Numbered from the stretch's first letter, positions 13,312 to 22,959 are shown. The stretch is DNA of 64,000 nt from Flavobacterium sp. MDT1-60 (GCF_014844035.1 NZ_CP062159.1:5146001-5210000), one strand, 5' to 3'. Made by a program: numbers and translations. Notes: generated by a model from the sequence alone, not told the origin.

Positions 13312-16300
13312 CTAAAACTGAGGTGTCGCATATCCATTCGCGCACGCAACTCTTATTCCCTGGTTGCCCCTTGTAGTGCCAACCATATAATTAATGCGCC
13401 CAAGATAACCAGGTGAATTTGGTGCTATAATGGCTTGCATCAAAATACCTCTGTCTGATGAGTTTAATGTTCCATGATAAGCAGGATTAATTTTAAATAG
13501 TATGGTTTTTTTATCAGTGCTTAATTCAATACTATATTTTCCTGCCTCAGCTTGTCCTATAGATGAAGAATTTAAAAAATTAACTACTGTCGCATTTTGG
13601 TAAGTAATACTTAAAGGCACATTATAGGTAACCTGATATATTATATTATCAATTCTTGAAAAACTCTCTCTTCCGTCTTTACACTCTATTGTAATATTAT
13701 TTACTGGAGGTGGATTGACAATTACAGGATCGGAAGTAGAACATTTAGCTGGTTCAATATTTCTAGTGGTAGAAAATAAATTTCTAGACATAGTACTGGA
13801 AGTGCCTTTTGCTACTTTTAGGCTGTTTTTTCCAGTGTGAGATTGATTGGAATCAATATTCGCTTTGTCGCTTAAAAAACCAAAATGCTTTTTGGCCGTT
13901 GCCGATTTTTTCTCCTCAAATCCGTCGAAACCTATTTGCCTGTATTTCGCATTGGAAGCTACAGCCATAGGTAGTTTATACCCATAACCATATTGTGCCG
14001 CACTGTAGCGATCTAAGGCATCTTTATTTTCGAGTTCTGCTCCATATGGACTATACTGGCTTACACTGCTGGCGTAGGTCCAATTGGTTTCATCAATCTT
14101 CCAAACCGGAATAGCAGAACTACGATCCAGCTTATAAAAAGGATTGAAACTGGTAAAAAAGCCTTCGTTTCTCGGATTATTACTATCTCCCTTTCTGCTA
14201 TTTCTGCCCGTTAAATAAGCATACGATTTTTCGGCTCTCCAATTTCCTTTAATATTCCAGAGGAAAGGATTTACTTTAACATCATTAGGATATTTTACGT
14301 CTCCCGATGGACTGATCGAATTTAAGTCCTTATCAATTATAATGTTGCCTGTAATTGGATCTCTGTGTGAGACAACAGTACTGGAATTATAATTTGGATA
14401 ATAAGGAAGAATAGACTCTAACTGAGTATTCCAATAATCTTTATAAACCACCGCATTAGCATTAATAATCCTCGGATTAAAACTGGAGCTGGCATTAAAT
14501 TGAAAAGAATCCTGATCTAGTTTTCCATTTTTTATAGGATTGATCATAGAGGTAATCGACGCCATAGAAGCTGATTGCATATTCTTATATCCTGATCGTA
14601 CAATTTTAAACGAAAAGCTATTTAAATCCTCACATTTGTTAATGTAAACGCCGTTTCTATCCATAAGCAAAACCCCAGTATTACCTGAATTAAAGCCTAC
14701 GACCCACAACTTGTATTGAGCAGGTAAATCTTGTCCTAATACTTCTGAAGACTGCACAATTCCGCGTTCATCGCCCACCATAAGTTCATCTCCTACATGA
14801 AATATCTTTGAAACATCTCCTGTGTAATTCTCTAGTTTAAAATAAGGATTACCCGTAGCATTAGAAGATGCATTTGGTGCCGTTACTGGCGCATTAGCAA
14901 TCAATTTTCCTTCAATACCAATATTTTGAGAGGCTAATCCCATACCATCATACATCCAATAAGCTGGGAAGTTGAAAGAATAGTAATGGTCACTGTACTC
15001 ATTAACAGTTTCAGTCAACAGTACTTCACCTGAACTGGCATCCCATCCAAGGTTTTTCGTAGAAACAGTAGCACCTAAATCCGTTGCTATTTTTTCGATT
15101 AATATGGCTGTTTTGTGAACATGCTTTGTGGTTACCGCTGTACGTAGTTCATTAATATTTGTAGAAGATTCCGGAAATACAGTAGGGATAAATATAGGTA
15201 TTGGAAATATCCCAACCGGAATCAAAAAGCCGGCAACATTTGCTTTAAAACCAGAGGTTTCTGTTTTGGCAAAACTTCGATTAAAATCATTTATTAAATC
15301 GTAGTCAACACCAATTATTCTTTTAGAGACATTACCTTTTTCATCTATAGTAGTAATATTATTGTCTATATTTCCCTGGTCATCTAAATTATATTTGTAT
15401 TCTACTGAGGAAATTATCTCGTTGGCTTCATTATATATTTCCTGCAATTTCATTTTACCATTCATGTCATTGGTTTCAACAGAAAAGCCTTGTGTCATTG
15501 TCAGTAAATTTCTAACATCGATATTTCCGCCTCTTATGATATTCTTCAACATATCCTTAATAATACTAGTTGGGGTAAGCCCATTGATCATTTTCAAATC
15601 GGTGTATAGTACTTTTGTTGGAAAATCATGGCTGGTAAAGTGCTTTGTTATCACGCTTCCAGTTGCGTGCTTTTTAACTATAATAGTTCCTGCATTATCT
15701 TTTCTATCCAAATTTTTCACTTTGACTCTTCCATAAGTGACTCTTGCTGCAGGAAAAAAATTAGCACCAAATGGTTTTTCTACATAATTACTTTCCATAG
15801 GAGCCGCTATTGTCTCTGCATAGTTTCCTTTTGCATTATAAAAAGGTTCTACAAAAGGGTTTTCTGCACACATATTAGGCTCAAAAGTTGCAACTCCACT
15901 AGAACTTCCATCTTCATTATTATAAGAATATGTTTGACCATACTCCATATCATTCAATTTGGTTCCTGTGCCTTCAAGCATTTGAGTCCAATTGTCACTC
16001 AATTTTATAGATTTTACACGAAGTCCTCCTCCAAACTTATGACCATCTGAATTTTCTAATCGAATCCAGGATTTTTCAGGCTTAAAAATTCTTGCACGCC
16101 CTTTATTTTGCAAATAACCATCAGGACCATCAAATATTTCTTTGATGATACTTAAACTACCTCTTAAATTTTTTACAATAGAACCAAAATCTGTTGCTGC
16201 CGGATCATCATTTATACCACATGTTAGTCTGTTTAGAAAGGTACGTCCAAAACCCCATCCAGCTTTGGCAATTGGATTTACATTATTGCTGTTTCCCTTA

Positions 16301-19300
16301 TCCTTTGATAAAAATCCTACAGGAATAGAGGCTATTGTACCTCCCAATTCAGAACTATATTTAACATCAATTTCATCTGCATTGCCTATTTTGAAATAGC
16401 CTGAAACATATTCATACTGCTGTGCATTATCAGACATATTCAGCATAAATTTAAACTGAATGGGTTTGTTTAAATTCTCACTTAAGTATTTATCAAAAAA
16501 TCGCTGTTTTGTTAGTCCATCATTACCAGTTATAAGATTGTCATCACTTAGTTTTACATACAAAAACCTTTTATGAGAACCGCCATTATATAATATGTTT
16601 TTGCTTTTTATGTCATCACCATTAGGAACTACATTATGACCTACACCAACAACCTTATACATTTGCATCGCTTTTTTATCCTGTACGTATTGATAATCAT
16701 CACTTTCAGTCTCTATTGTGATTTCTCCTCCAGAAGGCAATTTAACGGATTTCAGATTCCATGAAGCAGTATTAATATCTGCCTGATTTTTAGTTTTATC
16801 AGTATTAACTTTTGATTTATTCTGATCAACAAAAGGAAATTCAGTATTAGATAATGGTGTATTTATATTACCACTATTAGCAGGGTTTGCTTTATAATTT
16901 CCCCAAATGTCAAAACCTTTCATATCATAATCAGGATTATCAGCCGGGATGTCTGATCCATAATTAAAAGTATATGGGGTGTATTTTCCCATATTAGAAC
17001 CTCGATAAGTAAAATATACTTTTTCAAGCGTTAATTTTCCCCCATTATTACTTAACTCAGTAGGAGTAAGAGAAGTGCTTTTATCATTATTCGGCATTCC
17101 TTTACATATATTGTAGCTGTATACAAAATGTGCTGTTTTTATTGGTTTTACAATACTTCCTGCAATTTTTGACGGATCGAAAATAGCACCTGTGGCATCA
17201 GTTACTTCTTGTCTGGAATATAATCGAATCGCATTAAGCTTTTTCATTCTTCCCGAACCTGGACCACCATTTTCATCAGCAACAGCAATAGCATCTTTTC
17301 TGTCTTCAAGATCAAAAAAGGCCACATGAGTTTTGGTAACTATTTTATCAAGATATTTAAGTTCTTTTTCACCATATAAATAGTTTCCTTTCTGATCATC
17401 TTTTTTTGAAATAAGACCTTCATTATAGGTTGCTTTATTTCCTTCAAAAGGCACTCTCCATTTATATGCATCCGGTACTGTTGTATATTCAAACTTTGTA
17501 AAAGCACCCAAATCGTTTACAGTTGGCCCATTATCATCAATATCCTGATAGTCTGATGACAAAACAGTAGATAATAAATAAGTATGGGCATATGCAGGAG
17601 TTAAAACTCTGTTTACAAATTGATCGCTGGTATTATTCCCGTTTCCATAAAGAGAACCGTTGTAACCAACCAGTCCTTTTGTGTTATCACCAGTTTGTCC
17701 TGAAACATCAAAAGTAGCTTCTGATTTTTTGGTGTTGTAAGCTGTTTCTCCATACACATATGTGGTACCATCTGTTTGCAAAACTTTTATTCCTGCTGTA
17801 TGATGTGGTTTAGCATTACTATTTTTTATAATAAATTTATCTTTGGATGCTTCTGAATTCGTTACTTTCTGAATAACCTGACTACGCAAAAAACGTTTAG
17901 ATCTCTTTATTTCTGCATCTCCGTATTTACCACCTGCAAATGAATAAGTGCTAGTGTTGGTATTTTTTTTATTTCCATCAATATCAACTCTTAACGCTTT
18001 TGTCTCGTATATTCTATCTTTATAAATAGTCTCCGGATCTACTATAGTAGCTCCTACCATCTTGAATGTAACCGCTTCATAATCCACTGATTTTTTGTCG
18101 GTACTTTTTTCGTTAAAATGAGCTAACACATTATTGTTCTGGAACCATCCACCGGTGGTACTTTCCGATGGAGCTTTCTTAAAATCACCACTGGCATGAA
18201 ATAAATTCCCCAAACCAACTTCAATACCAAAATTTTGGCTTTTCCCAAGATCTACGACCTCATCATTATACACACTGCTTACTTTTGATCTGTAAGGTCT
18301 AAACATTCCTGCCACACCCTGCCCATCAATACTGTAAGTATCATAAGTATAATTAGTTACTGGTAAGGCCAGTGTGTTTTGAGTCACCGTCCTTTCATTT
18401 TCTCTATTAAAATCTAAGACCCCTGATTCATTTACTTTTTTATATTCAGTATTTTCATATCCATAACTTTTTTCTTTTCTGTTGCGATATTCATCGGCAA
18501 TAGTTTGATAGGAGCCATAACCTGTAACCTGTACTTGTCCTTCTACTCCAAAAACTTCTCCTCCAAGAGCACCGTTAAAAGAAAAATTTTCATTTCTAAA
18601 TCCAATTCGTTTAGTGGGAGTGTAGCTTAAATTATTGAAAGAAATACTGCCCCCAATACTTCCTCCTCCTTTTAAAGTCACTAGTTCAGACATTTGTTTT
18701 TCCTGATTGTCCTGAATGCCTTTTCCTTTTTGGCTTACACTTGCCGAGACGTTAAGATTTTCAACACCTTTACGACTATTAAACCCTAAGGATATAGAAC
18801 TTCCTAATGAAGTAGTAGTACCGTAAGTATCATTTATTTTAGCTGAAATACCAACTCTGGGAGTTACCGTAGCTCCGCCGTCTAAAGAACTCGAAAAGTC
18901 CATTCCTACCGATACATTACCATTAAAATTAAATCCTATACCATAAGAAGGTTTAAATGATATTCCTTCATAATTATTAGACTCTACTCCCAATCCAACA
19001 CCCAATTGCAAAGCGTCGAAACCTGTATAAGCAGCATTAACGCCTACATTTATACCAACTGTTCTATTTTGCTTTAAATTGTTTTCATAAACCATTTCAT
19101 CGCCTCTAAAATCATCTGGTAAACCTCGAACCTGTCTTTCTATTTGTCCGACATTGAGGTTCCAGCCAAGTCCTACCCAGGATGCTTCCTGATCCATCGT
19201 TATTCCTGAATTGTATGCAAGATTCAATGGATAGCCACCTACATCCATTATTGGAATATTATAATTAAAATCACCACTTGCCAGGTCTACCATATCTGAA

Positions 19301-19455
19301 GTGCCAATTGGTGTAAAAGAATTGAATTCGGGCTGTGTAGGGCCACTAGTCAAAGCATACATTTGCATTGGCTGAAAGGTTTCCAAAAGGATCATCATTG
19401 CTAAATAAATAGCAACAGTTTTTTTTAATTTACTTATTTTTTTTGGCTTGATCAT
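13312..19455 (-). CDS. Large exported SpvB/TcB-like RHS partner protein
   Basis: A 2047-residue protein with a basic N-terminus and hydrophobic signal segment (about 1-35). The block after it (about 45-125) carries the signature of SpvB/TcB-type RHS partners: SGDFNYNIPIMDVGGYPLNL, YNSGITMDQEASWVGLGW and VRGLPDDFRGDE. A long beta-rich body follows, with Y/D and G-rich repeats. There is no RHS core motif and no variable tip. The C-terminal 120 residues after a proline-rich linker (VNPPPVNN) look like a separate small beta domain with two cysteines. The start overlaps the preceding lipoprotein gene by four bases, so the two are translationally coupled. In ABC toxins the TcB partner forms part of the RHS cocoon; a similar structural role here is inferred. 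Identification as a family member is firm, function is not. Confidence 0.8.
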   Translation of the reverse strand: MIKPKKISKLKKTVAIYLAMMILLETFQPMQMYALTSGPTQPEFNSFTPIGTSDMVDLASGDFNYNIPIMDVGGYPLNLAYNSGITMDQEASWVGLGWNLNVGQIERQVRGLPDDFRGDEMVYENNLKQNRTVGINVGVNAAYTGFDALQLGVGLGVESNNYEGISFKPSYGIGFNFNGNVSVGMDFSSSLDGGATVTPRVGISAKINDTYGTTTSLGSSISLGFNSRKGVENLNVSASVSQKGKGIQDNQEKQMSELVTLKGGGSIGGSISFNNLSYTPTKRIGFRNENFSFNGALGGEVFGVEGQVQVTGYGSYQTIADEYRNRKEKSYGYENTEYKKVNESGVLDFNRENERTVTQNTLALPVTNYTYDTYSIDGQGVAGMFRPYRSKVSSVYNDEVVDLGKSQNFGIEVGLGNLFHASGDFKKAPSESTTGGWFQNNNVLAHFNEKSTDKKSVDYEAVTFKMVGATIVDPETIYKDRIYETKALRVDIDGNKKNTNTSTYSFAGGKYGDAEIKRSKRFLRSQVIQKVTNSEASKDKFIIKNSNAKPHHTAGIKVLQTDGTTYVYGETAYNTKKSEATFDVSGQTGDNTKGLVGYNGSLYGNGNNTSDQFVNRVLTPAYAHTYLLSTVLSSDYQDIDDNGPTVNDLGAFTKFEYTTVPDAYKWRVPFEGNKATYNEGLISKKDDQKGNYLYGEKELKYLDKIVTKTHVAFFDLEDRKDAIAVADENGGPGSGRMKKLNAIRLYSRQEVTDATGAIFDPSKIAGSIVKPIKTAHFVYSYNICKGMPNNDKSTSLTPTELSNNGGKLTLEKVYFTYRGSNMGKYTPYTFNYGSDIPADNPDYDMKGFDIWGNYKANPANSGNINTPLSNTEFPFVDQNKSKVNTDKTKNQADINTASWNLKSVKLPSGGEITIETESDDYQYVQDKKAMQMYKVVGVGHNVVPNGDDIKSKNILYNGGSHKRFLYVKLSDDNLITGNDGLTKQRFFDKYLSENLNKPIQFKFMLNMSDNAQQYEYVSGYFKIGNADEIDVKYSSELGGTIASIPVGFLSKDKGNSNNVNPIAKAGWGFGRTFLNRLTCGINDDPAATDFGSIVKNLRGSLSIIKEIFDGPDGYLQNKGRARIFKPEKSWIRLENSDGHKFGGGLRVKSIKLSDNWTQMLEGTGTKLNDMEYGQTYSYNNEDGSSSGVATFEPNMCAENPFVEPFYNAKGNYAETIAAPMESNYVEKPFGANFFPAARVTYGRVKVKNLDRKDNAGTIIVKKHATGSVITKHFTSHDFPTKVLYTDLKMINGLTPTSIIKDMLKNIIRGGNIDVRNLLTMTQGFSVETNDMNGKMKLQEIYNEANEIISSVEYKYNLDDQGNIDNNITTIDEKGNVSKRIIGVDYDLINDFNRSFAKTETSGFKANVAGFLIPVGIFPIPIFIPTVFPESSTNINELRTAVTTKHVHKTAILIEKIATDLGATVSTKNLGWDASSGEVLLTETVNEYSDHYYSFNFPAYWMYDGMGLASQNIGIEGKLIANAPVTAPNASSNATGNPYFKLENYTGDVSKIFHVGDELMVGDERGIVQSSEVLGQDLPAQYKLWVVGFNSGNTGVLLMDRNGVYINKCEDLNSFSFKIVRSGYKNMQSASMASITSMINPIKNGKLDQDSFQFNASSSFNPRIINANAVVYKDYWNTQLESILPYYPNYNSSTVVSHRDPITGNIIIDKDLNSISPSGDVKYPNDVKVNPFLWNIKGNWRAEKSYAYLTGRNSRKGDSNNPRNEGFFTSFNPFYKLDRSSAIPVWKIDETNWTYASSVSQYSPYGAELENKDALDRYSAAQYGYGYKLPMAVASNAKYRQIGFDGFEEKKSATAKKHFGFLSDKANIDSNQSHTGKNSLKVAKGTSSTMSRNLFSTTRNIEPAKCSTSDPVIVNPPPVNNITIECKDGRESFSRIDNIIYQVTYNVPLSITYQNATVVNFLNSSSIGQAEAGKYSIELSTDKKTILFKINPAYHGTLNSSDRGILMQAIIAPNSPGYLGRINYMVGTTRGNQGIRVACANGYATPQF

Positions 19456-20045
19456 AAGGCTACAGGGGTAAAAGGATCTTTGAATTTAAATTTTAATATT
19501 CCCTTTCTGAAAAGGAAATCATTGTAAATCAATTGTATTTTATCGTTGGGGTCTATTCCGGAGAAGAATAAAAGCACTTTTTGAAATGGTGCGATTTTAT
19601 AATTACGCTCAAAGTTTACTCCAGAACATGGAATTGTATCTTTCTTTGAAGTCACCACATAAAAATCTTTATCAAGACCAAAAGACATGTACTTTACAGC
19701 CGAGGTATAATCCATGCCTGTAAAATCGTTGTTAAGCAAATCTTTCTCTTCATCTTGTTGAAATACAAACTCTATTACACGCTCTCTCTTATTTTCTTCA
19801 TAAAGAGAATCAACGTGCCCGAGTTTTTCAGTTCCCTGATCTTTTAGTAAATAATATTGAATGGGAACTTCAGTAGCTGTAAAACCAATATCGTCCACAA
19901 CTTGAGTATAAGAGCGGGATTTCCAGCCTATTTTTTCCAGATTAAAATACCTGTCTCTAATTTCAGAATTTTCTATCTTTTCTTTTTTGCAGGAAAATAA
20001 AAGCAAAACAAAAAGCAAACAAAACAACCTACTTAAGTCCTTCAT
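19452..20045 (-). CDS. Lipoprotein of the RHS locus
   Basis: A 197-residue protein with a short N-terminal hydrophobic segment ending in a lipobox-like FSC followed by KKEK, so it is a probable outer-membrane or periplasmic lipoprotein. The rest is charged and beta-rich, with no family I recognise. It overlaps the upstream OmpH-like gene by 17 bases and the downstream 2047-residue gene by four, which argues strongly for one operon. A role in exporting or anchoring the RHS proteins is a guess based only on this coupling. Confidence 0.8.
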   Translation of the reverse strand: MKDLSRLFCLLFVLLLFSCKKEKIENSEIRDRYFNLEKIGWKSRSYTQVVDDIGFTATEVPIQYYLLKDQGTEKLGHVDSLYEENKRERVIEFVFQQDEEKDLLNNDFTGMDYTSAVKYMSFGLDKDFYVVTSKKDTIPCSGVNFERNYKIAPFQKVLLFFSGIDPNDKIQLIYNDFLFRKGILKFKFKDPFTPVAL

Positions 20046-20535
20046 ACTTTTTGTTTATGTAAATAATCAATTCGTTTGTAACATCGATATTTTCATCTGC
20101 AAATAAAACCGATTGTTTGTTTTGAGAACCAATAACTAATTGATATTTGTTTTCTTTAGAAAATTCAGCTGTATAACTGTGAATTCGGGACCAAATTTTA
20201 GTAGTTTCTTCTATTGCAAAATTTTGATTAAATTGTTCCAATTCTTCTTTTGACTGGATAAACTTTTGCATCAATACTTTTTTCTCCGAGAGTGTAATTT
20301 CTGAAGAATTGATTTTTTTATATAAAGAATCTGTTATCGTTTTTTTAGAATTAAATTCTTTCTCTCCTGAGCGTTTTAATTCTTTAGTCATGTTGAAATT
20401 ATCAAAGAGTTTTTCATTGTCAACATAAACAGTTTGTGAACCTGTACTTATAAAATTTTTAATTAGGCAGGATGATACTATTAGTATTAATATGACGTTA
20501 ATTATAATTAAAATTGTTTGGGTATTTTTTTTCAC
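20029..20535 (-). CDS. OmpH/Skp-like periplasmic protein in RHS locus
   Basis: A 168-residue protein. One N-terminal hydrophobic segment (about 8-22) ends at a cysteine (SSC, residue 23), so it is either an anchored or a lipid-modified protein. The mature part follows the OmpH/Skp pattern: a short strand (VYVDNEKLFDNF), a long charged helical hairpin, then YQLVIGSQN, VLFADENIDVTNELI and a C-terminal helix. Skp is a trimeric periplasmic holdase for unfolded outer-membrane proteins (known). Housekeeping copies normally sit beside bamA, so this is an extra copy as first gene of the RHS operon. It overlaps the next gene by 17 bases. A dedicated chaperone role for the giant RHS substrates is inferred. 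Confidence 0.75.
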   Translation of the reverse strand: MKKNTQTILIIINVILILIVSSCLIKNFISTGSQTVYVDNEKLFDNFNMTKELKRSGEKEFNSKKTITDSLYKKINSSEITLSEKKVLMQKFIQSKEELEQFNQNFAIEETTKIWSRIHSYTAEFSKENKYQLVIGSQNKQSVLFADENIDVTNELIIYINKKYEGLK

Positions 20536-20944
20536 AGAGTTAATAATTATTAATTGGTTGAATTCTATTTTTAAATAGTAATGTTAAAATATTATGACAT
20601 CTTTTATTTTCTAACAGGATAAACAAAATATCATTATTGGTTTAGAAAATTAATTGTATTTTATAATGTTATTTATTTGTTAAAGCGTTCAAAAATATAT
20701 CTTATTCATTAGATTAAATTGCGGCTTTCCTCATTTGGAGTATTTTTTTTAGATATATTTTCCAACAAAAACATTACTGCATTGACATTCAGATAGTTAT
20801 TATTTGTAATAATTACATTTATTTTTAATTTAATCTGATTTTAGTACTAAATCAATGTTATATATACAGACATGGTAGTAATTGACAGTACAAACGTTAC
20901 GATTTTGCGCTGAAAAAATAAGTACGCTTTGATACTATCACATC
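20536..20944. other. Intergenic stretch without recognisable gene
   Basis: AT-rich DNA between the RHS operon and the amidohydrolase-like remnant. A possible minus-strand -7 element, TATTTTTG (20697-20690), could serve the RHS operon, though it lies about 155 bases upstream of the first start codon. I see nothing else. Confidence 0.4.
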
Positions 20945-21141
20945 ATTGAATTTTTAGAAAAATCCAAAGTTTCTATTTCAGATAAATCAGGATTGAATTT
21001 TACAAAACTGGCAGGAAATCCAGATTTTACTTTACCATATCTATTCTCCAAACCAATTGCGTTTGCCACATTTGCATTTTTTGGTCTTTTATCCTTTGGA
21101 TTTTTTATTAAAGCTTCAGAGAAATCTGGAGCTTTAATATT
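20945..21141 (-). pseudogene. C-terminal remnant of an amidohydrolase-like protein
   Basis: Minus-strand frame open from just after a TAA at 21144-21142 to a TGA at 20947-20945, about 64 codons, with no start codon. The translation contains NVANAIGLENRYGKVKSGFP and ASFVKFNPD, which matches the usual end of metal-dependent amidohydrolases (N-x-A-x-A-x-G-L, then G-x-V/I-x-x-G, then A-x-F-V). No metal site remains. Its 5' end carries a 26-bp element identical to the terminator behind tRNA-Glu. Assignment rests on this short block alone. Confidence 0.4.
21110..21135. repeat. Second copy of the tRNA-Glu terminator hairpin
   Basis: Identical over 26 bases to 21616-21641, but without the T tract. 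It lies inside the amidohydrolase-like remnant, about 0.5 kb before the tRNA terminator. Confidence 0.8.
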
Positions 21142-21536
21142 TTATATTTAAAAAAACAAAAACTACTCCCTTTTATTTTGTCCAATTGACTAAAATTGTA
21201 GACATAAAGTCAGAAACATTGTAATTAAAACTCTTCGATAATAGGCTCTTAAAAAAATGTAATGGAAAAACCAGAAGGATATTCTTTCAAAACAAATAAA
21301 TTTAATTTTATTGAAAATTATCTTTTTAATAAAAGAAAAAAAAAATCTTTTATCGCTTTTTTTAAAAGTAAAACAATCAATTATTAATCAAACAAATAGA
21401 TTTTACTTAACTCGTTTATTTACGATTGATTATTTCTTAATGCGATATTTTCAGAATGACTAAAAAACAATCTATTAAAAAATCTTTTTGTGTATTTTAG
21501 AATTAATTGCATTTTTGCATCCGCATTAGAAAAACA
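21142..21536. other. AT-rich stretch upstream of tRNA-Glu
   Basis: No clear gene. One short plus-strand frame of 41 codons starts at 21262 (MEKPEGYSFK) and ends at 21387 in a lysine/phenylalanine-rich low-complexity tail, without a convincing ribosome binding site, so I do not call it. The tRNA promoter must lie in the last part. Confidence 0.4.
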
Positions 21537-21608
21537 GGCCCGTTCGTCTATCGGTTAGGACGCATGGTTTTCATCCATGTAAGAGCGGTTCGATTCCGCT
21601 ACGGGCTA
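21537..21608 (+). tRNA. tRNA-Glu (UUC)
   Basis: The cloverleaf folds by eye. The acceptor stem is GGCCCGT against ACGGGCT with a G-U first pair. The anticodon stem is CATGG/CCATG with loop TTTTCAT, anticodon TTC. The T arm is AGCGG-TTCGATT-CCGCT. The 72-nt gene does not encode CCA. A strong terminator follows eight bases later. Confidence 0.95.
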
Positions 21609-21615
21609 CTTACGC

Positions 21616-21646
21616 AAAGCTTCAGAGAAATCTGGAGCTTTTTTTT
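21616..21646 (+). terminator. Intrinsic terminator of tRNA-Glu
   Basis: An 11-bp stem, AAAGCTTCAGA and TCTGGAGCTTT, closes a GAAA loop and runs into T8. The first 26 bases are repeated exactly at 21110-21135. Confidence 0.85.
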
Positions 21647-21665
21647 AAAATATCTATATAAAAAA

Positions 21666-21697
21666 AAGGTCGGTTCTTGAGAACCGACCTTTTTTGC
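21666..21697. terminator. Bidirectional terminator
   Basis: A 12-bp perfect stem, AAGGTCGGTTCT with AGAACCGACCTT, is flanked by A7 and T6. It ends the minus-strand gene at 21716 and backs up the tRNA terminator. Confidence 0.85.
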
Positions 21698-21715
21698 TTT
21701 CAATATTATTAAACC

Positions 21716-22021
21716 TTAAGCTCTAAACAAAGCATATTTATTATAGTTGAATAACACCTGATCATAAGGCACAAAAAGCGATGTAATTTTCTCTGAAGAA
21801 GCATTAAATTTGATTCCGTTGTATTTTCTGAACAAATAGATTTCTTTTAAACAATTAGATAAACTTTGATGTATCTCTGTTGTAAAAGTTGGAAGCTGCT
21901 TATCTCCTACTAATAAATCTATTTGATAATTAGAACTACTTTTAGACAAGTTATTCCCAATAATTCTTATTGTAAAAGTGGTCGCTTTTCCGTGTTGTTC
22001 ACCCTGATATTGTACTACCAT
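21716..22021 (-). CDS. Conserved small protein of unknown function
   Basis: A 101-residue cytoplasmic protein starting MVVQYQGEQHG, with no signal peptide and an alternating pattern that suggests a small beta-rich fold. No catalytic motif is visible. It is monocistronic, with a strong terminator just behind it at 21666-21697. I do not recognise a named family. Confidence 0.75.
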   Translation of the reverse strand: MVVQYQGEQHGKATTFTIRIIGNNLSKSSSNYQIDLLVGDKQLPTFTTEIHQSLSNCLKEIYLFRKYNGIKFNASSEKITSLFVPYDQVLFNYNKYALFRA

Positions 22022-22156
22022 AATTTATATTTTAAAAAGGTTATTTATTTCTATTCAAATACTCAATTTGACGAATTAAAGTTATAAAAAAAATCAAAGT
22101 TGTAAACAATTCGGTTTATTTTTTTAGCGAATATTTAAGTATATTTAAAACACAAA

Positions 22157-22180
22157 AAAACCGTAATCACTTACGGTTTT
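22157..22180. terminator. Bidirectional terminator
   Basis: A 10-bp stem, AAAACCGTAA with TTACGGTTTT, closes a TCAC loop. It sits 66 bases behind the minus-strand leucine-rich-repeat gene. Confidence 0.75.
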
Positions 22181-22245
22181 CAACAATTAACTAAATATAT
22201 TTAATCAACTTTTTTAACGAGAGTAATTTTCATTCATAAGCACGA

Positions 22246-22959
22246 TTAATTTTGGGTAACAATTGTAGTTTCTTTTTCAGTATTAATTTCTAATAAAAAT
22301 GGATTTCCGTCTTCATCTAGCATAGTCATATTAAGCGGATCTAATAAAGCCAGGTTTTTAGAAACAGACCCTTTAAATTTATTATAAGAAAGATTCATTT
22401 CAGATAAACTATGTAATTTTTCAAGTCCTTTTGGTATTTCACCTTCAAAATTATTATCAAATAAGCTCAAGTTTTGTAAGACGTGAAAATTTATTATTTC
22501 AGCACTTAAAGTCCCTGAGAGCTTGTTATTATTTAAAAGCAATATTTTTAAAGTCTGAATCTTATAAATCGAACCAGGTAAATCGCCCTCAATTTCGTTA
22601 CTAAATAAAGAAAGCACTTCGAGTTGCTTTAATTTTCCAATCTCTGCCGGCAATTTACCATGCAGATTATTTTTATGAAAATCAATAGTTACTAAATTTA
22701 TCAAATCAAAAAATTCAGCAGGTAATTCCCCTTCCAAATTATTATCTTCTAAATAAAGTCCGGTTACTTTTCCTTTTTCAGTTTGAACACCGTGCCAGGT
22801 TGAGACAGAAAGAGATAAATCCCATTTAATTTTCCAATTTGCACCATTAGTAGCATGGTAAAATTTAATTAAGGCATCTTTTTCTTTATCTGAAACAGTA
22901 TCTGCATAAATATTCAATGAAAAAATAAAAGCTATAAAAAATGAGGCTAAGCTTTTCAT
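22246..22959 (-). CDS. Exported leucine-rich-repeat protein
   Basis: A 237-residue protein with a signal peptide (residues 1-19, cleavage after YA). An N-terminal cap of the plant-type LRR style follows (ALIKFYHATNGANW, then a W near residue 55). Six or so 23-24 residue repeats of the L-x-x-N-x-L-x-G-x-L/I-P type run from about 65 to 205. Such proteins bind other proteins at the surface or in the periplasm. There is no T9SS C-terminal sorting domain, so it probably stays periplasmic or uses another route. Monocistronic, with a terminator downstream. Confidence 0.85.
   Translation of the reverse strand: MKSLASFFIAFIFSLNIYADTVSDKEKDALIKFYHATNGANWKIKWDLSLSVSTWHGVQTEKGKVTGLYLEDNNLEGELPAEFFDLINLVTIDFHKNNLHGKLPAEIGKLKQLEVLSLFSNEIEGDLPGSIYKIQTLKILLLNNNKLSGTLSAEIINFHVLQNLSLFDNNFEGEIPKGLEKLHSLSEMNLSYNKFKGSVSKNLALLDPLNMTMLDEDGNPFLLEINTEKETTIVTQN

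Noticed and set aside
21262..21387. 41-codon frame before tRNA-Glu
   Set aside because: Low-complexity Lys/Phe tail, no ribosome binding site, no recognised similarity.
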